A DNA stretch of 64,000 nt from Salinicoccus halitifaciens (GTDB lineage: Bacteria > Bacillota > Bacilli > Staphylococcales > Salinicoccaceae). Positions within the stretch are counted from its first letter, which is position 1; every line of letters begins with the position of its first letter. A program made the position numbers and the translations under genes. The stretch lies in NCBI RefSeq assembly GCF_021026095.1, contig NZ_JAJNCU010000001.1, positions 248,001-312,000 on the forward strand. Direction: 5' to 3'. This document shows, in pieces, positions 50,620 to 59,050 of the stretch. Below the pieces are notes generated by a model. That model searched no databases and was not told the origin of the DNA. It saw only the letters and a program-made list of their open reading frames with translations.

Positions 50620-51921
50620 ATGAAACACATAGAATATAAAGAAATCGATGAATGTGTCTACCACGACACGATGGATAACGGCCTCGAAGTCTATCTCATC
50701 CAGAAAGCGGGCTACAATAAGAAATTCGTCACCTACACGACAAAGTACGGCTCGATGGACAACAGGTTTGAAGTCGATGGGGAGGAATACAGCGTGCCGG
50801 ACGGCATCGCACATTTCCTTGAACATAAGATGTTTGAAAAGGAAGACGGCGATGTATTCGATTCATTCGCAAAAGGCGGTGCGAACGCGAATGCATTCAC
50901 GTCCTATGACAGGACGTCATATCTTTTCAGCACGACGGATGATTTTTATAAGAATCTCACGCTTCTGATGGACATGGTCGAAAAGCCGTACTTCACTGAA
51001 GAAACGGTCGAACGTGAAATCGGCATCATCAACGAGGAGATCAAAATGTACCAGGACAATCCGGGCTACCGCCTGTATTTCGATACGATCAGCCAGATGT
51101 ACAGCGCACTCCCCGTGAAGATCGACATTGCGGGGACGGAGGCGTCCATCAGTGAGATAACGAAAGATCACCTATACTTATGCCATGACGTGTTCTACCA
51201 CCCGTCAAACATGGTGATGATCATGGCGGGGGATTTTGATGTCGAAGAAACTTTCGCATTCATCCGTGAGCATCAGGAGAAGCGGGGTGAGATCAAGCCC
51301 CTCGAGGTCAACAGGCTGCTTCCGGAAGAGGAGAGGGATGTAGCGAAAAGCAGGCATGACCTTTATATGGATGTCGAAGAGACGAAAGTCATGCTGGGCT
51401 TCAAAAATGAAAAGATTGAATCCGCCTCCGAACGGCTGACGCGTGACATTGCGATGATGTTCGGGCTGGATATGATATTCGGGGAGCAGTCGGAGTATTA
51501 CTACCAGCTGCTGGAAGACGGCATCATCGATGATTCATTCAACTTTGCCCATAACGAGGAGAAGGATTTTGCGCATGTTTTAATGACGACACAGACGGAT
51601 GATCCGGAGCGTTTCACCGCTTCGATCTTAGGCATCATAGAAGACATCAAAGATCAGGACTTCTTCACCGAGGAAAAGCTGACGAACCAAAAGAGGGAAG
51701 TGCTCGGGGACTATCTGTCAAGCCTGAATTCACCCGAGTATATCGCAAACCAGTATACGAAGTATCTTCTGGACGGGTATGATCTTTACAAGCTGCCCGA
51801 CCTCATAGAGGAAATAACGGTGGAGGATATCAAAAAGTACATTTTTGTCAGCCTGGACCGGGATTACCTCGTGGAATGCGTACTCCGTCCAGAAAGCCAA
51901 AAAGAGGCTGTTCATGGCTGA
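50620..51921 (+). CDS. ymfH: YmfH-type M16 zinc peptidase
   Basis: The 433-residue protein has the inverted zinc motif HFLEH (65-69) followed by GGANANAFTSYDRTSY and, about 70 residues later, INEEIKMYQDNP with the third zinc ligand, so it should be catalytic. M16 enzymes of this type work as two-subunit clam shells; the adjacent inactive paralogue is the natural partner. The start is ATG at 50620, one codon after an in-frame TTG. Its end overlaps the next gene by 8 bases. Confidence 0.88.
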   Translation: MKHIEYKEIDECVYHDTMDNGLEVYLIQKAGYNKKFVTYTTKYGSMDNRFEVDGEEYSVPDGIAHFLEHKMFEKEDGDVFDSFAKGGANANAFTSYDRTSYLFSTTDDFYKNLTLLMDMVEKPYFTEETVEREIGIINEEIKMYQDNPGYRLYFDTISQMYSALPVKIDIAGTEASISEITKDHLYLCHDVFYHPSNMVMIMAGDFDVEETFAFIREHQEKRGEIKPLEVNRLLPEEERDVAKSRHDLYMDVEETKVMLGFKNEKIESASERLTRDIAMMFGLDMIFGEQSEYYYQLLEDGIIDDSFNFAHNEEKDFAHVLMTTQTDDPERFTASILGIIEDIKDQDFFTEEKLTNQKREVLGDYLSSLNSPEYIANQYTKYLLDGYDLYKLPDLIEEITVEDIKKYIFVSLDRDYLVECVLRPESQKEAVHG

Positions 51922-52606
51922 GAAGCATTATCTGCTTGTGGGCGCATCCGGGGACATCGGCAGGGCCGTCCATTCCGAGCTTGAAGGGGAGAAGGTGATC
52001 ACCGTATCCAAAACACGCATGCCGCACCACAAAAGTGAGCATCACTTCCTTGACCTGTCCCGTCCTATTACAGAGGAGGATGTGAAGCAGATCACCGACG
52101 GCACCGAAGTCCTGGACGGACTGATATGGACCCCGGGCGTGGAACTGTTCGGGCTGTTCCAGGATACGAGCCTCGAAGCTCTGGATGAGCAGTACAACAT
52201 ATCAGTGCGTTCGCTCATCATATTCATAAAAGTGGTGCTGCCCAAACTAAAGTTGAGCAAAAGTGGTAGAATAATAGTGATCACTTCAGTGTGGGGAGGC
52301 GCCGGTGCGAGTTTTGAAAGCATTTATTCGGCAATGAAGGGTGCACAGAACACGCTGGTCAAATCCCTGGCAAAAGAACTGGCTGCGACCGGTGTCACGG
52401 TGAATGCCATTGCACCGGGTGTCGTGGAAGGCAGCATGACGGATGCACTTTCGGATGAAGATCTTGCAGCGGTGCTCGGTGAACTGCCCCAGCAGCGACT
52501 GATCCAGCCTGCCGAAGTCGCGAGCCTCGCAGCCTATCTGCTCAAAGGCGATTCCAGGAGCATCAACGGTGAAATACTGAATATAAACGGAGGATGGTAC
52601 ACATGA
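51914..52606 (+). CDS. ymfI: YmfI-type short-chain dehydrogenase
   Basis: A 230-residue Rossmann-fold oxidoreductase: cofactor loop GASGDIG (10-16), catalytic Ser in VITSVWGG near 120, and YSAMK (Tyr138, Lys142). The C-terminal part contains the typical NAIAPGVVEGSMTDA segment. In place of the usual NNAG it reads WTPGV, so the cofactor pocket is modified. Substrate unknown. ATG 51914 follows AGAGGCTG and overlaps ymfH; its stop overlaps ymfK. It is less similar to FabG at 742 and does not look like a second fatty-acid reductase. Confidence 0.85.
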   Translation: MAEKHYLLVGASGDIGRAVHSELEGEKVITVSKTRMPHHKSEHHFLDLSRPITEEDVKQITDGTEVLDGLIWTPGVELFGLFQDTSLEALDEQYNISVRSLIIFIKVVLPKLKLSKSGRIIVITSVWGGAGASFESIYSAMKGAQNTLVKSLAKELAATGVTVNAIAPGVVEGSMTDALSDEDLAAVLGELPQQRLIQPAEVASLAAYLLKGDSRSINGEILNINGGWYT

Positions 52607-53424
52607 TGGATACAGATGACATGCATCCCGAACGTAATATAGAACAGTACCTGGAGTACGAAAACGTCATCAACAGGCCGGGCCTGCTCGGGGACATCTC
52701 CTCGCTGCTCGGGAACTTGGGCATCAGCATCAACACCATCAACGGTGTTGAAAAGACGCGCCGCGGCCTGATCGTACGTACGGACAACATTGATAAGCTG
52801 AGGCGGTTCGTCTACATCAGCCAGTACGTCGAAGACATCAACATCATCAAGGTGAGGAAGCCCGAGGTGCGGGACAGGCTTGCCGTCAGGCACGGCCGGT
52901 TCATCAAACGCGACGAAGAGGATAAGAAGATTTTCCGGTTCACACGGGATGAAATCGGTATACTCGTCGATTTCCTCGGGGAGTTGTTCATGGAGAAGAA
53001 GCACCGGCTGATCGGCATCCGGGGCATGCCGCGGGTCGGCAAGACCGAGTCGATCGTCGCGGCAAGTGTGACGGCAAAGAAGAAGTGGCTGTTCCTCTCC
53101 AGCACGCTGATCAAGCAGACACAGCGCACAAGTCTCCTGAAGGGCGAGTATGATGACAGCAACGTTTACATCATCGACGGTGCGGTCACGGCCAACACGA
53201 CGAACAGGGACCATAAGAATCTCATCAGGGAGATGATGAGCTATCCTGCGGTGAAAGTGGTCGAGCACCCTGACCTGTTCATCGAAGATATGAAATATAA
53301 TATGGATGATTTTGATTTCATCATTGAGCTGAGGGAACATGAAGATCAGAAAATCACGTATGAAAAACACAAGAAGAAACACTGGTTCGAAAATGAGGAC
53401 ATGGATTTCTTCAGTGGTTTTTAG
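52603..53424 (+). CDS. ymfK: YmfK-type protein with ACT-like and P-loop regions
   Basis: A 273-residue protein of the DUF3388/YmfK type. The first 80 residues look like an ACT regulatory domain (NRPGLLGDISSLLGNLGISI), and a P-loop GMPRVGKTE is at about 141-149, followed by an ATPase-like region with LFLSSTLIKQTQRTS and a charged end. Function unknown. The ATG at 52603 overlaps the ymfI stop as ATGA and has GGAGG nine bases upstream. It is part of the ymfF-ymfH-ymfI-ymfK-rodZ group common in Firmicutes. Confidence 0.82.
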   Translation: MMDTDDMHPERNIEQYLEYENVINRPGLLGDISSLLGNLGISINTINGVEKTRRGLIVRTDNIDKLRRFVYISQYVEDINIIKVRKPEVRDRLAVRHGRFIKRDEEDKKIFRFTRDEIGILVDFLGELFMEKKHRLIGIRGMPRVGKTESIVAASVTAKKKWLFLSSTLIKQTQRTSLLKGEYDDSNVYIIDGAVTANTTNRDHKNLIREMMSYPAVKVVEHPDLFIEDMKYNMDDFDFIIELREHEDQKITYEKHKKKHWFENEDMDFFSGF

Positions 53425-53432
53425 GAGGCATT

Positions 53433-54266
53433 ATGAAACTCGGAACATATTTGAGGAACCAGCGTGAAAAAGGCGGCATCACCTTAAAAGAGATGCAGGA
53501 AAAGTCGGGCATCAGGAAAAATGTCATAAGAATACTGGAGTCCGGTGATTTCAACGAGCTGCCCGACCCCAACCATGTACATTTCCTCCTGGAGAAATAC
53601 TCGAAGGTCCTCGGCATCGATACGGACAAGTTATTCTCAAGGTTCAGCGACGAGCTGCCTGGGGAGAATGAACAGTCGAAAAAACGCCAGCAGAATGATA
53701 ATGAGGATTTCAACTATCTGAAGAAAGTGCTGCTGAGTTTTGGTGCGATGGTTGCGGTCATATTCGTCCTGTGGCTGATTCTGCTGCAGGTCGGATCGGA
53801 GACCGGGGCGTTCGAATCAAAACCGATATATGAATCCACTGCGTTCGACATGGCCTCCTTAAACACTGAAGGGGAACAGGATGCAGGGGAGGAAGAAGAT
53901 GCTCGCGAAGAGGCGGAGAGCCCTGAAGAGGAAGCTCGCGAAGAGGCGCCTTCAGGGGCAGATGTCAGCTATACAGGCATGGATGACAGCACTTTATTCT
54001 ACGAGGTGACGGCAGAGGACACCCTGGTCGTCACACTGGAAGGTGAAAACACCTGGGTGAGCCTCTCCGATGATGCAGACAACACATATGCATATGAAGA
54101 ACTTTCCGAAGGCGAGTTTGAAATCAGCGATGAGGCATCCATCCTGTACCTCACGCTCGGCAATGCGCCGGGCCAGGAATTGACGGTGGGCGGAGAGACC
54201 GTGGACAGCGCCTCTGCCACCGATGCCATTACAGTGCATTACCAATTCACCATTACAAGGGAGTGA
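53433..54266 (+). CDS. rodZ: RodZ-like helix-turn-helix membrane protein (YmfM)
   Basis: RodZ links the MreB cytoskeleton to the elongation machinery and can bind nucleic acid. The 277-residue protein has a Cro-type helix-turn-helix (1-70, [21 protein letters not shown]), one membrane helix at about 99-120, a highly acidic Glu/Ala linker and a C-terminal beta domain of the DUF4115 type. The linker contains a direct DNA repeat, GCTCGCGAAGAGGCG at 53901 and again at 53934. The ATG follows TAGGAGGC. pgsA follows after 4 bases. Confidence 0.9.
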   Translation: MKLGTYLRNQREKGGITLKEMQEKSGIRKNVIRILESGDFNELPDPNHVHFLLEKYSKVLGIDTDKLFSRFSDELPGENEQSKKRQQNDNEDFNYLKKVLLSFGAMVAVIFVLWLILLQVGSETGAFESKPIYESTAFDMASLNTEGEQDAGEEEDAREEAESPEEEAREEAPSGADVSYTGMDDSTLFYEVTAEDTLVVTLEGENTWVSLSDDADNTYAYEELSEGEFEISDEASILYLTLGNAPGQELTVGGETVDSASATDAITVHYQFTITRE

Positions 54267-54270
54267 CGAT

Positions 54271-54855
54271 ATGAATATACCTAATCAATTAACGGTTTTC
54301 CGAGTGATCCTGATACCCGTCTTCATGTTGTTCGCCCTTGTGGACTTCGGATTCGGGGAAATGACTTTTCTCGGCGGTGAAGTCATCCGGGTGGAGCAGT
54401 TCATCGCGGCTGTCGTGTTCGTCCTCGGGACGTTCACTGATTTCCTCGACGGTTATCTCGCCCGGAAGTGGAACCTGATAACGAACATGGGCAAGTTCCT
54501 CGACCCTCTGGCCGATAAACTGCTGGTCACTGCAGGGCTGATCGTCCTGGTCGAGTGGCACACCATCTCATCATGGATTGCGGTTGTGATCATCGCCCGC
54601 GAGTTTGCGGTCACGGGACTCCGACTGCTTCAAATCGAACAGGGGTTTGTAAGCGCAGCTTCAAATCTTGGAAAGGTGAAGACGGTATTCCAGATGCTCG
54701 CCCTCATATTTTTACTGTTCGGCGACATATTCACCCAGTTCGTTCCGTTCTCGCCCGGCATGCTCCTGATGTATGCGGCGGTCTTCTTCACCGTGCTTTC
54801 CGGTGTGGAATACTTCTATAAGGGCAGGGCGGTCTTCAAAGCCGACTCGAAATGA
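54271..54855 (+). CDS. pgsA: CDP-diacylglycerol-glycerol-3-phosphate phosphatidyltransferase
   Basis: PgsA makes phosphatidylglycerol phosphate from the CDP-diacylglycerol supplied by CdsA. The 194-residue membrane protein has the CDP-alcohol signature [12 protein letters not shown], then [10 protein letters not shown], with all the acidic residues, and four to five hydrophobic helices. The ATG follows AAGGGAGTG; a longer reading overlaps rodZ and is rejected. cinA, which commonly sits between pgsA and recA, is missing here. Confidence 0.95.
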   Translation: MNIPNQLTVFRVILIPVFMLFALVDFGFGEMTFLGGEVIRVEQFIAAVVFVLGTFTDFLDGYLARKWNLITNMGKFLDPLADKLLVTAGLIVLVEWHTISSWIAVVIIAREFAVTGLRLLQIEQGFVSAASNLGKVKTVFQMLALIFLLFGDIFTQFVPFSPGMLLMYAAVFFTVLSGVEYFYKGRAVFKADSK

Positions 54856-54931
54856 TTCCTGCAGCCTTTTTCCTGCAGCTTTCAGATTTCTGTATGGAAA
54901 AGGTTCCGGATTTTACATTTCTGCACTCCGT

Positions 54932-54974
54932 AAGCGAATATATGTTCGCTTTTTTGCTTCATGCATGATATAAT
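54932..54974 (+). promoter_or_regulatory. recA promoter with LexA box embedded in a terminator hairpin
   Basis: CGAATATATGTTCG (54935-54948) matches the Firmicute LexA box CGAAC-N4-GTTCG with one change. The same bases form the hairpin AAGCGAA/TTCGCTT (54932-54938 with 54945-54951), which is followed by TTTTT and can end the pgsA transcript. TGATATAAT (54966-54974) is an extended -10; the -35 region, TTCGCT, lies in the box, so LexA binding would block the promoter. Confidence 0.75.
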
Positions 54975-55003
54975 ATTATAGAATTAATATTTGGAGGGAT
55001 AAC

Positions 55004-56068
55004 ATGGACGAAAGACAAAAAGCATTGGAAACTGTTATTAAAAATATGGATAAATCTTTTGGCAAAGGCTCAGTCATGAAACTGGGAGATGATGCCGGAA
55101 GAAAAGTTTCCACAGTTTCCAGCGGCTCTATCACGTTGGACAAAGCGTTGGGTGTGGGCGGTTATCCGAAAGGCAGAATCATTGAGATATATGGTCCTGA
55201 ATCCTCTGGTAAGACGACAGTGTCACTTCATGCGATTGCCGAATCACAGAAACAGGGCGGCATCGCTGCTTTTATAGATGCAGAACATGCTCTGGATCCA
55301 GAGTATGCTAAAAACCTGGGTGTGGATACGGAGAACCTGTATCTTTCACAGCCTGACCATGGTGAGCAGGGACTGGAGATCGCCGAGGCATTCGTCAGGA
55401 GCGGCGCGGTGGATATCGTCGTCGTCGACTCGGTTGCAGCCCTCACACCGAAAGCGGAAATTGAAGGGGAGATGGGGGACAGCCATATGGGACTGCAGGC
55501 ACGTCTGATGTCACAGGCCCTGCGGAAGTTATCCTCAGCCATCTCCAAGAGCAATACGACTGTAATATTTATCAACCAGATCCGTGAAAAGATCGGCGTC
55601 ATGTTCGGCAACCCTGAAACGACGACCGGCGGCCGTGCACTCAAGTTCTATAGTTCAGTGAGGCTTGAAGTGCGCCGTGCGGAGCAGCTCAAGCTCGGTC
55701 AGGAGATCGTGGGTAACAGGACGAAGATCAAAGTCGTCAAAAACAAGGTCGCGCCGCCGTTCAGGGTGGCGGAAGTCGATATCATGTACGGAAAAGGGAT
55801 CTCGAAAACCGGTGAAGTGGTTGATCTTGCATCCGAAATGGATATCGTCGACAAGAGCGGCGCCTGGTATTCCTACAACGGCGAACGCCTCGGCCAGGGC
55901 AAGGAAAATGTCAAGGCACACCTTGAGGAAAACCCTGACCTGCTTGCAGAAATCGAGCAGAAATTAAGGAATGCACTCGGATTCGGCGAAAAGGTCGAAG
56001 AAGAGGTTCCTGAAGATTCAGTGGCGGAAGAAAACGTGCTGTTCAGGGAAGAAGAAGACGAAATTTAA
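55004..56068 (+). CDS. recA: Recombinase A
   Basis: RecA forms filaments on single-stranded DNA, drives strand exchange and triggers LexA self-cleavage. The 354-residue protein has Walker [10 protein letters not shown] near 65-73, the [19 protein letters not shown] and VDSVAAL segments, loop L2 near [17 protein letters not shown], and an acidic tail. The ATG follows TGGAGGG. It has its own SOS-type promoter and is closed by a 14-bp terminator. Confidence 0.98.
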   Translation: MDERQKALETVIKNMDKSFGKGSVMKLGDDAGRKVSTVSSGSITLDKALGVGGYPKGRIIEIYGPESSGKTTVSLHAIAESQKQGGIAAFIDAEHALDPEYAKNLGVDTENLYLSQPDHGEQGLEIAEAFVRSGAVDIVVVDSVAALTPKAEIEGEMGDSHMGLQARLMSQALRKLSSAISKSNTTVIFINQIREKIGVMFGNPETTTGGRALKFYSSVRLEVRRAEQLKLGQEIVGNRTKIKVVKNKVAPPFRVAEVDIMYGKGISKTGEVVDLASEMDIVDKSGAWYSYNGERLGQGKENVKAHLEENPDLLAEIEQKLRNALGFGEKVEEEVPEDSVAEENVLFREEEDEI

Positions 56069-56074
56069 GTCAAT

Positions 56075-56118
56075 AAGCACCAGCTTTCACGATTGCGAAA
56101 GCTGGTGCTTGATTTTAT
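56075..56118 (+). terminator. Terminator after recA
   Basis: AAGCACCAGCTTTC pairs perfectly with GAAAGCTGGTGCTT over an 8-base loop, followed by GATTTTATTT. The roughly 85 bases after it are very AT-rich and contain a TATAAT at 56145-56150 that may serve rny. Confidence 0.88.
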
Positions 56119-56206
56119 TTGTATTTATATTTAGAATTGTTATATATAATATTTGAAATTATATTATATATATGATTAGCTTGAGCTTTTTGAGGGGGTG
56201 TTTATT

Positions 56207-57766
56207 GTGGAATTGATAAACATTTTCTTGATCTTGCTCGGCATAATTCTAGGCGTTGTAATCGGATATTTTATAGTGAAGTCAATTTTGACCAGGCAGC
56301 AGCAGGAAGCGCGGACATCAGCCCAGCACATCATCAGCGAAGCTGAAAAGGAAGCGAACAGCCTGAAGAAAGAGAAGCTACTGGAAGCAAAAGAGGAAAA
56401 TCAGAACCTTAAGGATGCTCTGGAGCGCGAACTGGATGAACAGCGCGACGATTTGAGGGCATTCGAATCCAGGCTGCTACAGAAAGAACAGATGCTTGAC
56501 CGCAAAAGTGAAAATCTGGAAAAGAAAGATGAAGCCCTGGAGATAAAAGAGGCGAAAATTGAAGAAAAACAGCAATTGGTTGATGCCGAGGATGAAAAGA
56601 TCAAAGAAATTATCAATCAGCAGGAAACAGAATTATCCCGCATCTCCGGTTTAACACGTGTGGAAGCACGAGAAGAACTATTCTCTGAACTAGAGAAAGA
56701 ACTGTCACATGATATGGCTGTTATGGTTAAGGAAAAACAGAACCAGATGAAAATGGACGTAGACAAACAAGCGAAGGAACTGCTCGCCATGACTGCACAG
56801 AGATATGCAGCCGAGTACACTTCCGAATCTACCGTTTCCGTAGTGAATTTACCGAATGATGAAATGAAAGGCCGTATAATAGGGCGTGAAGGCCGTAATA
56901 TACGCACACTTGAAACACTGACAGGTGTCGACTTGATCATCGATGATACACCTGAAGCAGTTATTTTATCAGGCTTTGATCCAATACGCCGGGCCATTGC
57001 GAAGAACGCATTGGAATCACTGGTGCAGGATGGAAGGATCCACCCGGGAAGAATTGAAGAAATGGTGGATAAAGCGAGACGCAATATGGAATCGGATATC
57101 CGTGATGCAGGTGAGGCTGCAGCGTTCGAACTCGATATCCACAATTTGCATCCGGAACTCATCAAACATCTTGGCAAGATGAAATACCGTTTAAGTTACG
57201 GGCAGAATGTGCTCAAACACTCCGTCGAAGTCGGGTATCTTGCAGGCATGCTTGCAAGCGAACTCGGTGAAGACGTGGCGATGGCACGTCGTGCAGGACT
57301 GCTTCATGATATCGGCAAAGCGATCGACCATGAAGTGGAAGGCAGCCATGTTGAAATCGGTGTGGAACTCGCCAAGCGTTACAAAGAGCCGGAAACAGTC
57401 ATCAATGCGATTCATTCGCACCACGGTGATGTTGAACCGAATAATATAATATCGATACTTGTTGCGGCAGCGGATGCTTTGAGTGCCGCAAGACCGGGCG
57501 CAAGAAGAGAGACGCTTGAAAATTATGTGAAGCGTCTGGAGAGGCTTGAAGAAATTGCGGAAGCCCATCCGGGTGTCGAGAAGACATTCGCAATCCAGGC
57601 AGGCCGGGAAATCAGGGTGATGGTGTCGCCTGAGGCCATTGACGACCTGAACGCCCACAGGCTTGCCAGGGACATCAAAAAACAAGTTGAAGATGAACTG
57701 CAGTATCCAGGACACATTAAGGTGACAGTCGTCCGTGAGATGAGGGCAGTGGAATATGCCAAATAA
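56207..57766 (+). CDS. rny: Ribonuclease Y
   Basis: RNase Y is the membrane-bound endoribonuclease that starts much mRNA decay in Firmicutes. At 519 residues from GTG 56207 it has the length I recall for S. aureus RNase Y. It has an N-terminal membrane helix (about 3-25), a long charged coiled coil to about 200, a KH domain ([19 protein letters not shown]), and an HD domain with [15 protein letters not shown] near 367 and HHGDVEP. The GTG is preceded by GAGGGGGTG with 6-base spacing; a GTG at 56198 lies inside that site and is rejected. Confidence 0.96.
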   Translation: MELINIFLILLGIILGVVIGYFIVKSILTRQQQEARTSAQHIISEAEKEANSLKKEKLLEAKEENQNLKDALERELDEQRDDLRAFESRLLQKEQMLDRKSENLEKKDEALEIKEAKIEEKQQLVDAEDEKIKEIINQQETELSRISGLTRVEAREELFSELEKELSHDMAVMVKEKQNQMKMDVDKQAKELLAMTAQRYAAEYTSESTVSVVNLPNDEMKGRIIGREGRNIRTLETLTGVDLIIDDTPEAVILSGFDPIRRAIAKNALESLVQDGRIHPGRIEEMVDKARRNMESDIRDAGEAAAFELDIHNLHPELIKHLGKMKYRLSYGQNVLKHSVEVGYLAGMLASELGEDVAMARRAGLLHDIGKAIDHEVEGSHVEIGVELAKRYKEPETVINAIHSHHGDVEPNNIISILVAAADALSAARPGARRETLENYVKRLERLEEIAEAHPGVEKTFAIQAGREIRVMVSPEAIDDLNAHRLARDIKKQVEDELQYPGHIKVTVVREMRAVEYAK

Positions 57767-57808
57767 AAAGCCCCCGAACTTATCAAAGTTCGGGGCTTTT
57801 TTTATTTT
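57766..57808. terminator. Bidirectional terminator between rny and the leftward gene
   Basis: AAGCCCCCGAACTT pairs with AAGTTCGGGGCTT (one bulged C), with A run on one side and T run on the other. It can serve rny and the convergent gene at 57872-58090. Confidence 0.85.
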
Positions 57809-57871
57809 GTAACGATTTTGTCTTTAAATTGCCTATGATCTGCTGTAAGTTCATGGCTTTTTCATGTATAA

Positions 57872-58090
57872 TTACATTTTGGCGTCATTATCTTTCAGGA
57901 TCTGCAGTATCTCTGCGGTCTCCTGGGTGCTGTGGGTGGTTGAAATCCTTTCATATTTTTCTGCGAGACGGTATGCGCTCAAGTATAATTCCAGAGCCTC
58001 CATCGCTTTTTCATCTGCAGTGGATGCATTCGCGGGATTTGCGATGACTGCGGTCCTTGCGAATTCCTTCGGATCGATTGATAATGACAT
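57872..58090 (-). CDS. Small uncharacterised leftward protein between rny and ymdB
   Basis: I do not recognise this 72-residue protein. It is the only convincing leftward gene in the window. The reverse-strand ATG (complement of 58088-58090) has AGGAG eight bases upstream, and the stop TAA faces the shared terminator after rny. The sequence looks mainly helical (EKAMEALELYLSAYRLAEKY), charged, without Cys, Trp or a membrane segment. It lies head to head with ymdB, so both are probably driven from the 100 bases between them. It may be a lineage-specific regulator or a partner of RNase Y or YmdB; neither is shown. Confidence 0.72.
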   Translation of the reverse strand: MSLSIDPKEFARTAVIANPANASTADEKAMEALELYLSAYRLAEKYERISTTHSTQETAEILQILKDNDAKM

Positions 58091-58189
58091 GCGGTTCACT
58101 CCTAAAAATTTTTTATATTATTTCGTACCCAAAGACACATCTGATAAACATAAATTTTCAGTAAAAATTAACCCAGTAAGGATGAAATC

Positions 58190-58948
58190 ATGAGAATTCT
58201 ATTTATAGGCGACGTGGTCGGTAAAATCGGCAGAAGGATGGTGCGCGATCATCTGCTTGCACTCAAAAGGGAGCACGGGGCACAGATCGCCATCGTCAAC
58301 GGGGAGAATGCAGCCCATGGCAAGGGCATCACCGAAAAGATCTACAAGGAACTGCTCGGATACGGGGCCGATTTCATAACGCTCGGCAATCATGCGTTCG
58401 CAAAAAATGAAGTATACGGGCTGCTTGACGGCAAGGTCAATATGATCCGGCCGTTGAATTATCCTGAGTCAGCACCGGGACGGGGTCATGAGATCATCAA
58501 CGTCAACGGTAAAAAGCTGCTGATACTCAACCTGCAGGGCAGGAGCTTCATGCCGGCGATCGACTGCCCGTTCAAGGCGGCGGATCATATTCTTGAAAAC
58601 AATGACTATGACGAGGCGTTCGTCGATTTCCACAGCGAGACGACGAGTGAAAGCCTCGCCATGGGATATTACCTTGACGGCAGGGTGGATGCGGTCGTGG
58701 GCACCCACACCCATGTCCAGACCAATGATGAACAGATCCTGCCCGGCGGCACGGCCTACATCACGGATGCAGGCATGACCGGGTTCAAGGACGGCATTTT
58801 AGGCATACGCAAAGAGGAAGTCATCGACCGTTTCCTAAATCAGCTCCCCGTGAGGCACGATGTGCCGGACGAAGGAAAAGGCATCTTATCCGGCGTCATC
58901 ATCGACACCGGCTATAAAAAAATAAAAAAGATCAGGATCACTGAGTAA
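58190..58948 (+). CDS. ymdB: YmdB family metallophosphodiesterase
   Basis: YmdB proteins are binuclear phosphodiesterases that act on cyclic nucleotides in vitro and affect late development in Bacillus. All metal ligands expected are present in the 252-residue protein: Asp in IGDVVGKIGR, Glu-Asn in VNGENAAHG, Asn-His in LGNHAF, His in DFHSETTSE, and GTHTHVQTND. After the GNH motif the usual TWD is replaced by AFA. The ATG follows AAGGATG. Its position after rny is conserved in Firmicutes, here interrupted by the small leftward gene. Confidence 0.93.
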   Translation: MRILFIGDVVGKIGRRMVRDHLLALKREHGAQIAIVNGENAAHGKGITEKIYKELLGYGADFITLGNHAFAKNEVYGLLDGKVNMIRPLNYPESAPGRGHEIINVNGKKLLILNLQGRSFMPAIDCPFKAADHILENNDYDEAFVDFHSETTSESLAMGYYLDGRVDAVVGTHTHVQTNDEQILPGGTAYITDAGMTGFKDGILGIRKEEVIDRFLNQLPVRHDVPDEGKGILSGVIIDTGYKKIKKIRITE

Positions 58949-58986
58949 GGGTCTCGGACTCAAGTATGATTTTGCCTGTAAACAGC

Positions 58987-59024
58987 ATCCCGGTCATGAT
59001 TGACGGGGATTTATCTGATATAGT
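58987..59024 (+). promoter_or_regulatory. Palindrome and extended -10 promoter before korAB
   Basis: ATCCCGGTCA-TGAT-TGACGGGGAT (58987-59010) is a palindrome with one mismatch. It covers the -35 region of an extended -10, TGATATAGT (59016-59024). It could be an operator, or a weak ymdB terminator since no T run follows. Confidence 0.5.
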
Positions 59025-59050
59025 TTTAAATGAAAAGAGGAGGCTCTTAT

